Below are positions 53,895-63,067 of a DNA stretch of 64,000 bases, piece after piece. The notes beneath the pieces are model-generated. The model was given only the letters and a program-made list of their open reading frames with translations. It was not told the origin of the DNA and made no database searches. The position numbers and the translations under genes were made by a program. Source of the stretch: DATAEE01 sp963725145 (GTDB lineage: Bacteria; Acidobacteriota; Vicinamibacteria; Vicinamibacterales; 2-12-FULL-66-21). The DNA lies in the NCBI GenBank assembly GCA_963725145.1, contig CAVRXL010000001.1:124001-188000 (forward strand), given 5' to 3'. How positions within the stretch are numbered: the first letter of the stretch is position 1; the number at the start of each line of letters is the position of its first letter.

Positions 53895-54805
53895 TTCGGC
53901 TTCTCGACGAGCCGCCGCAGCCGCTCGATCGCTCGCCGCAGCGATCGCTTCCGCTTCGGCATGTCCGCCCACAGGTCGCCGACGTCCTCGACCCGCTTCG
54001 CCATCGTCCGAAGCGTGAACGTTCGCGGGCCGACCTCGCCGCGCTCGATCTCTTCCCAGGAACAGGGCGCCGACACGGGCGCGCCCGGCTTCGCGCGCAC
54101 CGCGTAGGGAGCGGCGAACGTGGCGCTGTAGCCGTTGCGGCCGGTGTCCACGTAAATGCGCCCGCGGCGATCCGCCTTGCTGAATTCTTGTGTGAGGTGC
54201 TTCGTGTCGCGCGCGACGAGTATCGTCCCGACGGCGTGCGCAAACCTCGCGACCACTCCCATGTCCGTCTTGCCGTCGAGCGGGATGACGATGTGGAACC
54301 CCTTCGAGCCGGAGGTCTTGACCCAGCTCGGGAGACCAAGCTCGTCCAGGAGGGCTCGAAGGCCGAGCGCCGCCGCGCCGAGGGTATCCAGCTCATCTTC
54401 TTTTGAAGGATCGAGATCGAAGACACAGATGTCCGGCTGGTAGAGCTTCGGAGCACGCGAGACCCATACGTGCGGCGTGATGCAGTTCTGGTTGGCCATC
54501 CAGACGAGCGACCGCGTATCGCGGACGACCGGGTAGTGTACCGTGCCGTCCTTCTTCGGGGCCTCGACCCGCTCGAGCCAGGCTGGAAAGCCCTTCGACA
54601 CGTCCTTGTGAAAGAAACCTTTCTGGCCGATGCCGTTCGGATAACGCTCCATCGTGATCGGGCGCGAGCGAATGTGCGGCACCATCAGCGGCGCGATCGC
54701 CTCGTAATAGGCAGCAAGCTCCGCCTTGGTGATCCCGTCGTCCGGGAACAGCACCTTCTCGGGATGGGTAATCCTGGCATCAGTAGAACGCGTGGATGGA
54801 CACAT
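53891..54805 (-). CDS. LigD-type DNA polymerase/primase domain protein
   Basis: 304 aa, stand-alone. The archaeo-eukaryotic primase fold of LigD polymerases is shown by ITHPEKVLFPDDGITKAEL at the start, MERYPNGIGQKGFFHKDV, the metal Asp pair D130-L-D132 (VFDLDPS) and LPSWVKTSGSKGFHIVIPL. This domain fills gaps and adds ribonucleotides in non-homologous end joining and works with Ku and a ligase. The ligase gene lies immediately upstream. No Ku gene is in the window. Confidence 0.9.
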   Translation of the reverse strand: MCPSTRSTDARITHPEKVLFPDDGITKAELAAYYEAIAPLMVPHIRSRPITMERYPNGIGQKGFFHKDVSKGFPAWLERVEAPKKDGTVHYPVVRDTRSLVWMANQNCITPHVWVSRAPKLYQPDICVFDLDPSKEDELDTLGAAALGLRALLDELGLPSWVKTSGSKGFHIVIPLDGKTDMGVVARFAHAVGTILVARDTKHLTQEFSKADRRGRIYVDTGRNGYSATFAAPYAVRAKPGAPVSAPCSWEEIERGEVGPRTFTLRTMAKRVEDVGDLWADMPKRKRSLRRAIERLRRLVEKPK

Positions 54806-54832
54806 GCTGCTAGCGCTCAGCCTTAGCGTTTC

Positions 54833-54856
54833 GGACGAGCCTGAAGGCTCGTCCTA
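54833..54856. repeat. Palindrome providing a gene stop (GGACGAGCC-TGAA-GGCTCGTCC-TA)
   Basis: Nine-base perfect stem with TGAA loop between the LigD-polymerase and ligase genes. CTA at 54854-54856 is the TAG stop of the ligase gene. Confidence 0.75.
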
Positions 54857-55714
54857 CCTTCTGACCACCTCTCGCGCCCGCTTGTCGAAGTGGACGCCGA
54901 GCAGCCGCGGGTGCCGAAGCTTGTGGTTCACGGTCCACTCGATGAAGCCCACCTGCACGACGATCTCGGGGCGCACCCAGTGCGCTCGCAGCCGCGGTAA
55001 GCCTTTCGCTTTCGTGAACGGCGACGCCGGAATCTCAATCGCATTCAGCCGCGCACGAAGGTCCAGCAGCAGCTTCGTGTCAAAGCCTGTGCCGATCTTT
55101 CCAGCGAAGACCAAGTCGTCGTTTTCAAAGTAGCCAACGAGCAGCGCACCAAGGCCGACCCGGCTCCCTTGCGGATCGGTGAACCCGCCGACCACGAGCT
55201 CGCGCGTCTCCTCGCACTTCATCTTCAGCCAGTGCTTCGAGCGGCGATGCTCGTACGGCGAATCGCGGCGCTTCGCGATGACCCCCTCCCAGCCCTCGGC
55301 GCGCGCGCGCTCCCACGGGCTCGGGTCATCCAGCATCGGCACGCGGTGCAGCGGCGGACGAAGCGGCAGGTCGCCCAGGAGCCCGCGACGCTCCTCGAGA
55401 CCGAGCGATCGGACGTCGCGGCCATCGAGCCACATGACGTCGAACACGTGATACGCCACGTTGCCGGATCCCCAGGTGACTTCGCCGTCGAGGATGGCAT
55501 CCTCGACCGGCAGGCTCGCGATCGCCTGCGCGAGCGGCGGAATGTTCTGCGGCAGACGGTTACGGGAGAACAGGCGGACCTCGGATCCCCGCTTGAACGC
55601 CACCAGGCGGATCCCGTCGAACTTGCGCTCGAAGATCCACTCCGGCCCCGTGAACCGCTCCTGTGTGAGCGTCGCCGCCATCGGCTCCAGCCAGTCGGGG
55701 AAGGTAGTCGTCAT
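54854..55714 (-). CDS. ATP-dependent DNA ligase (LigD ligase-type)
   Basis: 286 aa from ATG 55714. The nucleotidyl-transferase motif I is E30-K31-F-D-G34 (active-site Lys31, FERKFDGIRLVAF). Motif III/IIIa follows (ILDGEVTWGSGN, YHVFDVMWLDGRDV), then motif IV EGVIAKRRDSPYE and motif V WLKMKCEETRELVVGGFTDP. The OB-fold half ends in ARLNAIEIPASPF and GFIEWTVNHKLRHPRLLG. In LigD proteins the ligase and polymerase are usually fused; here they are adjacent separate genes. Divergent from the PqiA-like gene. Confidence 0.92.
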   Translation of the reverse strand: MTTTFPDWLEPMAATLTQERFTGPEWIFERKFDGIRLVAFKRGSEVRLFSRNRLPQNIPPLAQAIASLPVEDAILDGEVTWGSGNVAYHVFDVMWLDGRDVRSLGLEERRGLLGDLPLRPPLHRVPMLDDPSPWERARAEGWEGVIAKRRDSPYEHRRSKHWLKMKCEETRELVVGGFTDPQGSRVGLGALLVGYFENDDLVFAGKIGTGFDTKLLLDLRARLNAIEIPASPFTKAKGLPRLRAHWVRPEIVVQVGFIEWTVNHKLRHPRLLGVHFDKRAREVVRR

Positions 55715-55747
55715 GAGGAGCGCCGTGTCATGATGTCGCCATTCCAT

Positions 55748-56488
55748 ATGACGTCCAAATCCAGCCGTCTCGTGGTCCTGGCGCTGCTGGCCGGTTCCAT
55801 CGCCCTGCTCATCCCAGGGCTGTTCGCCTCGGTCCTGACGATCCGCGGCGTGCTGACGAAGGAGGGCGTCGCACAGGTCGCGCCGATGATGCTCGAACAG
55901 GGGCTCAACGCCGAAACCGTCGCGACACTCAAAGGGATGATGAACCCGTCAATGGTCGCGTTCCTGGAAGCGACCGGCGGCGACCTGCGCAAGATCGTCA
56001 TCGACAAGCTTGGACCGCAGATTTCGGCGGCGCTGCAGAAGAATATCTCCGAAGTCGAAGTCTACGAACAGACCCGCAGCATCGTCGGGTCGGTGCGCAG
56101 GCTGTACGAAGTGGGCAGCCCGGTGCCGGCGACGCTCATTCTGCTCTTCAGCGTCATCGTTCCTCTTGGCAAAGGCGTGCTGGTCGCGTGGGCGACGTTC
56201 ATCGCCGACGTTTCACGGCGCCAGCGCACGCTGGCATTCGTGGAAGCCATCGCCAAGTGGTCGATGGCGGACGTGTTCGTCGTCGCGCTGTTCATCGCGT
56301 ATCTCGCGGCGCAAGCGAGCGCGACGCCGACCACCGGGCCGACCAGCGCGCCGGCGCTGCTCGCGTTCACGGCCCATTTCGGCCCGGGCTTCTACTGGTT
56401 CCTCGCCTACTGCGTGTTCTCGCTGGCCTCGCAGCAGTTCACGTTTCGCGTCGCCTCGAGGAGTCTGAACGAAGTACCTCAAGCCTGA
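55748..56488 (+). CDS. PqiA-like integral membrane protein
   Basis: 246 aa from ATG 55748 (55730 also possible). Four membrane helices: LVVLALLAGSIALLIPGLFASVLTI at the start, PATLILLFSVIVPLGKGVLVAWATF, MADVFVVALFIAYLAAQ, and GFYWFLAYCVFSLASQQF at the end, with a soluble part between the first two. The layout and KWSMADVFVVAL segment resemble the paraquat-inducible protein A family, which works with MCE/YebT-type lipid transport systems. No MCE partner is in the window. Confidence 0.75.
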   Translation: MTSKSSRLVVLALLAGSIALLIPGLFASVLTIRGVLTKEGVAQVAPMMLEQGLNAETVATLKGMMNPSMVAFLEATGGDLRKIVIDKLGPQISAALQKNISEVEVYEQTRSIVGSVRRLYEVGSPVPATLILLFSVIVPLGKGVLVAWATFIADVSRRQRTLAFVEAIAKWSMADVFVVALFIAYLAAQASATPTTGPTSAPALLAFTAHFGPGFYWFLAYCVFSLASQQFTFRVASRSLNEVPQA

Positions 56489-56526
56489 GGGGTCACAAAC
56501 ACGGTCCATCCGCGTTATACCGTCGC

Positions 56527-57423
56527 ATGGCCCGGCTGATCGCGGGATACGGAGCGATTGCGAGTGCCGTGCCCTACCTGGCGCTCAAAGCCGTGTGGCT
56601 GAGCGGCGGCACTCTCGGCGTTGCCGATCGAGCTCTGATGCGCGAACCCAGCATGATCGCGCTCAACGCCATCACGGCAGGGATGGATCTCGTCGGAATC
56701 GCACTCGCCCTGGCGTTCACTCACAGGTGGGGACTGCGCGTGCCGGCGTGGCTCCTGGTTCCTCCGATGTGGGTCGCGACCGGGTTGCTCGCGACATTCG
56801 TCGTGGGCGTCCCGACCGCCGTCATCGTCAATGCGCTGCGGTCCGGGTCGCTACTGCAGGGCGCGGGTGGACCGGTTGAGCCCTGGGTATACGCGGTCGT
56901 GTATGTCGGGTTTGCGGGTCAGGGGATCGGGTTGATGGTGGCGTTCTTCCTTTACGCAAGGACCAGGTGGGCCGACACGCTGGAATCGAGGATGCGCGAC
57001 ATCCCGCCGAGCGCGACTCGCGACGTTCTGGCGCCTCTGGCCAACGCGGCGGCGACCATGGCCTCGGTCCTGGGCGTGCTGCATCTGGCCCAGGCGTCTG
57101 GCGGCACGGTCGTCGGCTTCCTGATGAACGGCATCCACGCCGCCATGACCTTCGGCGCGGCGGCCGGCCTGCTGATGATGGCTCACCGTCTGGGCGGCAA
57201 TGTCCGTTTCTGGGTGCCGCTGACGATGACCTGGGTCGGCGCCGGGTCGATGTTCGCCTGGGGCCTCTGGCAGATGATCAACGTTCTTGGTCAGACGGCG
57301 CTCGTTCGCGAGGCCCAGGGAACGGCGTTCGTAAACCTCGTCGGCCTGTTCCGTCTGGTCGTTGGGCTGGTCATCGGTCTGCTGACTCTCTTTTTGATCG
57401 CCGAGCGCCGCGCTCAGTCGTAG
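56527..57423 (+). CDS. Polytopic membrane protein, unknown family
   Basis: 298 aa with eight likely membrane helices and short loops (ALKAVWLSGG, GMDLVGIALALAFTHRW, VVYVGFAGQGIGLMVAFFLYART, GIHAAMTFGAAAGLLMMAHR, LVGLFRLVVGLVIGLLTLFLIAERR). No transport or enzymatic signature recognised. It follows the PqiA-like gene by 38 bp on the same strand. Its end overlaps the convergent ADOP gene by 10 bp. Confidence 0.7.
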   Translation: MARLIAGYGAIASAVPYLALKAVWLSGGTLGVADRALMREPSMIALNAITAGMDLVGIALALAFTHRWGLRVPAWLLVPPMWVATGLLATFVVGVPTAVIVNALRSGSLLQGAGGPVEPWVYAVVYVGFAGQGIGLMVAFFLYARTRWADTLESRMRDIPPSATRDVLAPLANAAATMASVLGVLHLAQASGGTVVGFLMNGIHAAMTFGAAAGLLMMAHRLGGNVRFWVPLTMTWVGAGSMFAWGLWQMINVLGQTALVREAQGTAFVNLVGLFRLVVGLVIGLLTLFLIAERRAQS

Positions 57424-59943
57424 CGCAGCGCGACCATCGGGTCGATCCGTGCCGCGCGTCGTGCCGGGAGAAAACCCGCGAGCGCCGAGACGCTGACCAT
57501 CACGACGACCGCGGCCGCGATCGTCAGCGCGTCGGTCGCCGCCAGACCGAACAGCAGCGTCGAGACGAGGCGGCCCGCGCCCATCGCCACGGCGACGCCG
57601 ATGATGACGCCCACGACCACGAGCACCATGGATTCGCGCATCACGAGCCCGAGCACGGCCGAGCGCTGCGCGCCCAGGGCCATCCGGATGCCGATCTCGT
57701 TCGTGCGGCGCGCCACGCTGTAGGACATCAGGCCGAACAGGCCGATCGCCGCCAGCAGCAGCGCCAGCCCTCCGAACAGCGCGTAGGCCCGGGCGAAGAC
57801 CTTCTCCTGCTGAAACCGCCGCTCGACCTGTTCGAGCTGCGTCGAGACGTCCGTCATCGGCAGATTCGGGTCGATCTGCCTGACGGCCTCCCGCACCCCG
57901 CCGGTGACACTCGCGGGATCGCCGGCGGTCCGCACTTCGATGATCGCAGAGGCAGCGCGTGCCTGCAGATACGGAACGTACATCGTCGGTGGCGCAGGAT
58001 CGCGGACGCTGTCGTACTTCGCGTCGCGGATGACGCCGACAACCTCCAGCTCGCTGCTCTTCTCCGACGCTGGACCCGAACCGCTGGCCGAGCGGGTTCT
58101 CGTTCGGGAAATATTTCTTCGCGGCCGTCTCGTTGATCACGACGACCTTCGGAGCGGTCTCGTGGTCCTGCGGCGTGAACCACCGGCCGGTCAGGATCGG
58201 GATTTCCATGACCTCGAAGAAATTCGGAGAGATCACAAGACGGTTGATGCTCTCCCCGCTGTCGCGCGTGGGCGGGTACACGCGGCCGCGTACGAAGATG
58301 CCCGTCGAGTTGACGCTGCCGGAGAGGAGCGCGGGATTCGTCAGCGCCGCCGCGCGCACTCCGGGCACGGCCGCGATCCGTTCGAGCAGCCGGCTGTACA
58401 GCGCAGCCGACTGTTTTTCGTCATACCGGTTCAGCTGCGGCTGTACCCGAAACAGCAGCAGATTGTGCGGGTTGAATCCGACGTCGACGTGCCGGAGATT
58501 CTGCAGCGTCCGGAGAAACAGCCCCGCGCCCACGAGGAGCACGAGCGAGATGGCCACCTGGGCGACGAGCAGCGACCTGCCCAGGACGCTCTTCGAGGCT
58601 GCAACGCTGCGCGTGTTCTGTTTGAGCGCGGCGCCCACGTCGCCGCCCGTCGCGCGGAGGGCGGGCGCGATGCCGAAGACAATGCCGGTCACGAAGGTGA
58701 CGCCGAGCACGAACACGAGCACGCGCCAGTCCAGCAGCGGCGCTTGCCCCTGGGGACCCGGCAGCAACTGTTTGCCCCAGTAGCCCACGAGAATGCCGAG
58801 GCCGCCGCCGACCGACGCGAGCAGCAGGCTTTCGGTCAGCAGCTGGCGAATCATCCGCAGCCGCGTCGCACCGAGCGAGAGCCGGATAGACAGTTCCTTC
58901 TGACGCGTCGTCGCGCGGGAGAGCAGCAGGTTCGCGACATTCGCGCAGACGATCAGCAGCACCAGAAAGACGACGATGCTGAGAACCGTCGCGGCCCGCA
59001 GCTCGCTCGTACTGATGTCGTAGACTCCGCGGCTGCCCGGTTCGACCTTCAGACGCGGGACTTCGGTCCGGGTTCGGTTCGACACCGTTCCCCGTTCGAA
59101 CTCAGGCAGTGACTTCATGTACGACTCGAGCCCCGCTCGAGCTGTGTGCTGGAAGACGCCCTCGAGGTTCCCCTGGACTTGCGCGGCGGTGGCGCCCGGC
59201 TTCAGCCGGCCCATGATCTGCAGCCACCAGTACGTCGGTTGGCCCAGGCGCGATGGCCCCAGGGTGTTCAGCTGGGGCTCGAGCGAAAGAGGAAACGCTA
59301 CGTCCGCCAGCTCGCCCACGGGCTGCTGGATGCCGGTGAACTTCGGCGCTATCACACCGACGACAGTGACCACGACGCCGTTCACGCGGATGGTCTTGCC
59401 GATCACGGCGGGATCGGTCATGAACCGGGTGTGCCAGTACTTGGAGCTGATGACGGCCACGGGCGGCGCCGCCGGACGATCGTCGTCCGGCTCGATCGGG
59501 CGGCCGGCCCGCGCCCTCACGCCGAGCAGACGGTAGTAGTTTCCGGTTGAGATGAAGGCCGTGGCGATCTCCGCCTGGCCGTCGACGACGACGTTCACAC
59601 GGCTGTATGGCGCGGCCGCGAAGAGATCGGTCATCGTGCGGTTGTCTGTCCGGAATTGCTGATACATGGCGTACGAGAAGGTCGCGCGCACGTTCACGCC
59701 GCCCGGTCTGTTCATGAAGCCGTAGTCGCTGGAGCTCGTCACCATGTCGTTGCGGCCGACATAGCGCAGCCGTACGAGCGTCTCCGGCTCCTCGACGGGA
59801 ATCTGCTTCAGGAGGAGGCCATTGAGGGCGCTGAAGATGGCAGTGTTGGCGCCGATGCCGAGCGCCAGAGACAGAAGGACGACGGCGGTCCAGCCCTTGG
59901 CGTGCAGGAGGACACGAACGGCGTGACGGAGGTCTCGTATCAT
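57414..59943 (-). CDS. ADOP-type FtsX/MacB permease (frameshifted)
   Basis: The first frame from ATG 59943 gives the MacB-PCD/FtsX half (LLSLALGIGANTAIFSALNGLLLKQIPVEE) and most of the second half (SLLVAQVAISLVLLVGAGLFLRTL). At 58064-58077 the frame slips after LGQRFGSS; the downstream frame continues SEKSSELEVVGVIRDAKYDS to MYVPYLQ, FGLMSYSVARRTNEIGIRMALGA and MVALRYD at stop 57414. Corrected length about 843 aa. No PadR or ATPase adjacent. Confidence 0.8.
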
Positions 59944-59997
59944 CGGGCCGCAGCCTAGCGCCGCCTCGGCGGCGTGTCAAAACTCTCTGACGCAGTG

Positions 59998-60028
59998 GAG
60001 GACACAGAGGTTGGCTGAGGACACAGAG
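59998..60028. repeat. Direct repeat GAGGACACAGAG (two copies)
   Basis: Copies at 59998-60009 and 60017-60028, 7 bp apart, in the 125-bp gap between divergent genes. Part of a looser repeat rich in CAGAG/CTCTG. Confidence 0.6.
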
Positions 60029-60068
60029 AAAGGCGCGTCCGCCTTCCAGCTGAGCGACAATCCATCCC

Positions 60069-61943
60069 ATGACGCTGATCGGCATGGGCTGCATGCGTCT
60101 CTCGACGAGCCGAGCGCGACGAGGCGGCGGCGATCGCCGTGCTGCACGCCGCGTTCGACGCCGGCGTCAATTTTCTCGACACCGCCGACGCCTACTGCCG
60201 CGATGCGACCGAGGTCGGGCACAACGAGCGCCTGATCGCGCGCGCCCTCGCGACCTGGACGGGCGACGCCTCGCGGATTCTGGTGGCGACCAAGGGCGGC
60301 CTGACACGCCCGGAGGGGCGCTGGGTCGCCGACGGACGGGCGCGGCATCTCGCCGCGGCATGCGAAGCCAGCCGCCAGGCGCTCGGCGTCGAGCGCCTTC
60401 CCCTCTATCAGCTTCACGCGCCGGATCCGCGAACGTCGTGGACGACGAGCGTTCGGGCGCTCGCGGCCCTGAAACGCGACGGGCTCGTCGACTCGATCGG
60501 GTTGTGCAACGTCACCGTCGGGCAGATCGAGGAAGCGAGGGGAATCACGCCCATCGCCTCGGTTCAGGTCGAGCTGAGTCTCTGGAACGACGACAACATC
60601 TTGAGCGGCGTCGCCGAGTACCTGCATCGCGAACGACATCCGGCTCCTGGCGCACAGGCCGCTCGGCGGGCCGCAGCGGCGGCGCCGCGTCCTTTCGGAT
60701 CCCGTCCTCGCAGATCTGGCCGCGCGCCACGGCGCCACGCCGTTCGAGATCGCGCTGGCAGGGCTGCGCGACCTCTCGAGCGTCGTCGTTCCCCTCCCCG
60801 GACCGACGCGCGTCGAAACGGCGCGGTCGGCCGCTCGGGCCTGCGGGATCGCGCTCACCGCCGACGATCGGGCGCTCATCGATGAACGGTTTCCGTCGGC
60901 GCGCGCCGTCCGCTTCCGCAAGGAATCGAGCGGCCATCGCGCTTCCGAGCCGGCGGATGGCGAGGTCGTGATGATCATGGGCCTCCCAGGTGCCGGCAAA
61001 AGCACGGTGGCGGAATCGCTCTCGGCACGCGGTTACGAACGCCTGAACCGCGACGACACCGGAGGATCCCTGCGGGAGTTGTTGCCCGCGATCGCCTCAG
61101 GCTCTTCGCGGATCGTGCTGGACAACACCTACGTGACCCGGAAGTCGCGGGCGGCCGTCATCCAGACGGCGTGGCAGCGCCGGCTTCCCGTCCGTTGCAT
61201 CTGGCTCGCGACGAGCCTCGAGGACGCGCAGCTGAACGCGGCCTGGCGGATCGTGTCGCGGTACGGCCGCCTGCCATCCTCCGATGAGTTTCTCTCTCCC
61301 AGCGCGCAGTTCCGCTATCAACGCGAGCTCGAGCCGCCCGATCCGTCCGAGGGCTTCACGCACGTGGAGGTGATGCCGTTCGAGCGCAGACACGATCCGT
61401 CGCTAACCAACCGCGCCGTCATCGTCTGGTGCGACGGCGTGCTGTGGCGGAGCCGATCCGGCCGGCGGTCCCCCGCGTCCCCAGACGACGTCGAAGTGTT
61501 CGAGGGGCGGGCGGACGTCCTGCGCCGCTATGAAGCGGAAGGATGGCGGCTGCTGGGGCTTTCCTGGCAACCGGAGATCGCCGACGAAACGGTCAGCCCG
61601 TCCCAGGTGAACGAGAGCCTGGCGCGCATGCGAGCGCTTCTCGGCGTCGCGCTCGAGGTCGAGTACCTGTCCGCACGGCGCCGGGCCTCCGGCGTGCTGG
61701 TGCCGCAAACCGCTCCCTGGCCTCGGCGTCCTCTTCATCCAGCGCCACGCGCTCGACGCGTCGAAGTGCATCTACGTCGGGGCCGGACCGCAGGATCCGG
61801 GATTCGCGCGGCGGCTCGGGTTTCAGTATCGAGAGGCGGCGGAGTTCTTTGCGGAAGCCGCTAGTAGCTGCCAGCGACGCATTCCTGATCCGCAGTGGTG
61901 GAGTCGTCCGAGCGTTCGTGCTATCCGCGCACGCCCGGCCTGA
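60069..61943 (+). CDS. Aldo-keto reductase / P-loop kinase / HAD-like fusion (three frameshifts)
   Basis: Three joined modules in one reading path. (1) Aldo-keto reductase, 60069 to about 60920: MTLIGMGCMRLST, then VNFLDTADAYC (Asp and Tyr), ILVATKGG (Lys), LYQLHAPDP (His), and AHRPLGGPQ. (2) P-loop kinase of the polynucleotide-kinase-like type from about 60968: MIMGLPGAGKSTVAESL, ERLNRDDTGG, IVLDNTYVTRKSRAAV. (3) HAD-like domain: VIVWCDGVLWRS, GLSWQPEI, YCPHGAGPPACWCRKPLPGL, CIYVGAGPQDPGFARRLGF. Indels lie at about 60110, 60621-60622 and 61666-61667; the last two are both GAGTACCTG. The motif I nucleophile Asp of the HAD is replaced (WCDG instead of DxDG). Kinase and HAD order matches T4 Pnkp. 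The stop TGA lies in a palindrome loop. Confidence 0.75.
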
Positions 61944-61955
61944 AGGCCGGGCCTA
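61933..61955. repeat. Palindrome supplying stops of two convergent genes
   Basis: GCCCGGCC (61933-61940), TGAA loop, GGCCGGGC (61945-61952), then CTACC. TGA 61941-61943 ends the plus-strand fusion gene, and CTA 61953-61955 is the TAG of the minus-strand transglycosylase. Confidence 0.8.
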
Positions 61956-62978
61956 CCGCGCGACGCGATCGGCGAGCGTGGCGATGCTCAACGCGTAGGC
62001 GTGCGCGCAGTTGTAGCGGAGCAGCGCCTCGTAGTTGCGGTAGGCGAGGAAGCTCCTCGTGCCCGCTCGCACGAGGGAGGCTTCCATCGAGGCCGAAGGC
62101 AGAGGCCGACCGTCCGGCCACGTGACGCCCAGGCGGCGCCATTCGGCGACCGGCACGTGCATCGTCATGCCGCGGATCGCCTCGCAGCCGCTCGACTGAA
62201 GCGGCACGGCGGCGCCGATCTTCTTCGCCGCGGCGGCGGTCACGCGCACCTCGCGGCCCCAGCGCTCCCCCGTCTGCCATCCGTTCTCGAGCAGGTAGTT
62301 CGCGATCGAGGCAAAGATGTCGGCGTGCGAATCCCAGATGTCGCGCCGGCCGTCTTGATCGAAGTCGACGGCGTACTTCAGGTAGCTCGACGGCAGGAAC
62401 TGCGGCTGGCCCATGGCGCCCGCCCACGACCCTTTGAGGTGCGTCAGCTCGATGTCGCCCCGGTCGACGATCGTCAGCGCGTCAAAGATCTGCGCGCGGA
62501 AAAACGTGGCTCGCCGCGTGTCGTGCGCGAGGGTGGCAAGCGCGGAGAGCGTCGGCCGGACGCCGCTGAACTTCCCGAAATCCGACTCCAACCCCCAGAC
62601 CGAGACGATGAGCGACAACGGGATGCCATAGCGCTTTTCGATGCGCCGCAGGAGGGCGCGATGGCGATCGGCCATGACCCTGGCCGTCTGGACGACCTTC
62701 GGCGTGATGCGCCGCCGGAGATACGCGTCGACACCCAGCGTGCGCTCGGCCTGCAATCGGTCGCTCTGCAGGACGATTGGCAGCGGCTCGAGCGTACCCA
62801 GCGCACGCTGGACGAGCCCAGCCGAGTAACCGCGCGCGACCGCCTCGGCGCGGAGGTCCTCCAGCCACTGTTCGAAACCTGGCCGCGAGGCCTCCACCGA
62901 CGGCGACGACTGCGCGCGGACGGCTAGGGACACGAAGAGGCAGAGCACCGCGCAAAGGCACACGTGCGCGAATTTCAT
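61953..62978 (-). CDS. MltB-type lytic murein transglycosylase
   Basis: 341 aa from ATG 62978, with a signal peptide (CLCAVLCLFVSLAVRAQ). Catalytic Glu131 is in VSVWGLESDFGKFSG. Other family hallmarks are RRATFFRAQIFDALTIVD, LKGSWAGAMGQPQFLPSSYLKYAVDFDQDG and DIWDSHADIFASIANYLLENGWQ. The enzyme cleaves the glycan strand of peptidoglycan with 1,6-anhydro product. Unlike E. coli MltB it shows no lipobox, so it is probably periplasmic and soluble. Convergent with the reductase-kinase fusion. Confidence 0.9.
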   Translation of the reverse strand: MKFAHVCLCAVLCLFVSLAVRAQSSPSVEASRPGFEQWLEDLRAEAVARGYSAGLVQRALGTLEPLPIVLQSDRLQAERTLGVDAYLRRRITPKVVQTARVMADRHRALLRRIEKRYGIPLSLIVSVWGLESDFGKFSGVRPTLSALATLAHDTRRATFFRAQIFDALTIVDRGDIELTHLKGSWAGAMGQPQFLPSSYLKYAVDFDQDGRRDIWDSHADIFASIANYLLENGWQTGERWGREVRVTAAAAKKIGAAVPLQSSGCEAIRGMTMHVPVAEWRRLGVTWPDGRPLPSASMEASLVRAGTRSFLAYRNYEALLRYNCAHAYALSIATLADRVAR

Positions 62979-63067
62979 CCAGCAGGCTCTGTGGGGAAGC
63001 GCATCCATTCTATCGCGGGACGCCTCCTTTGGCCACTCCTCGCCTGTGTGGCTAGACTGTCAATGTC

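Noticed and set aside
53891..55714. Complete NHEJ system
   Set aside because: No Ku gene was found in the window, so only the polymerase and ligase parts are claimed.
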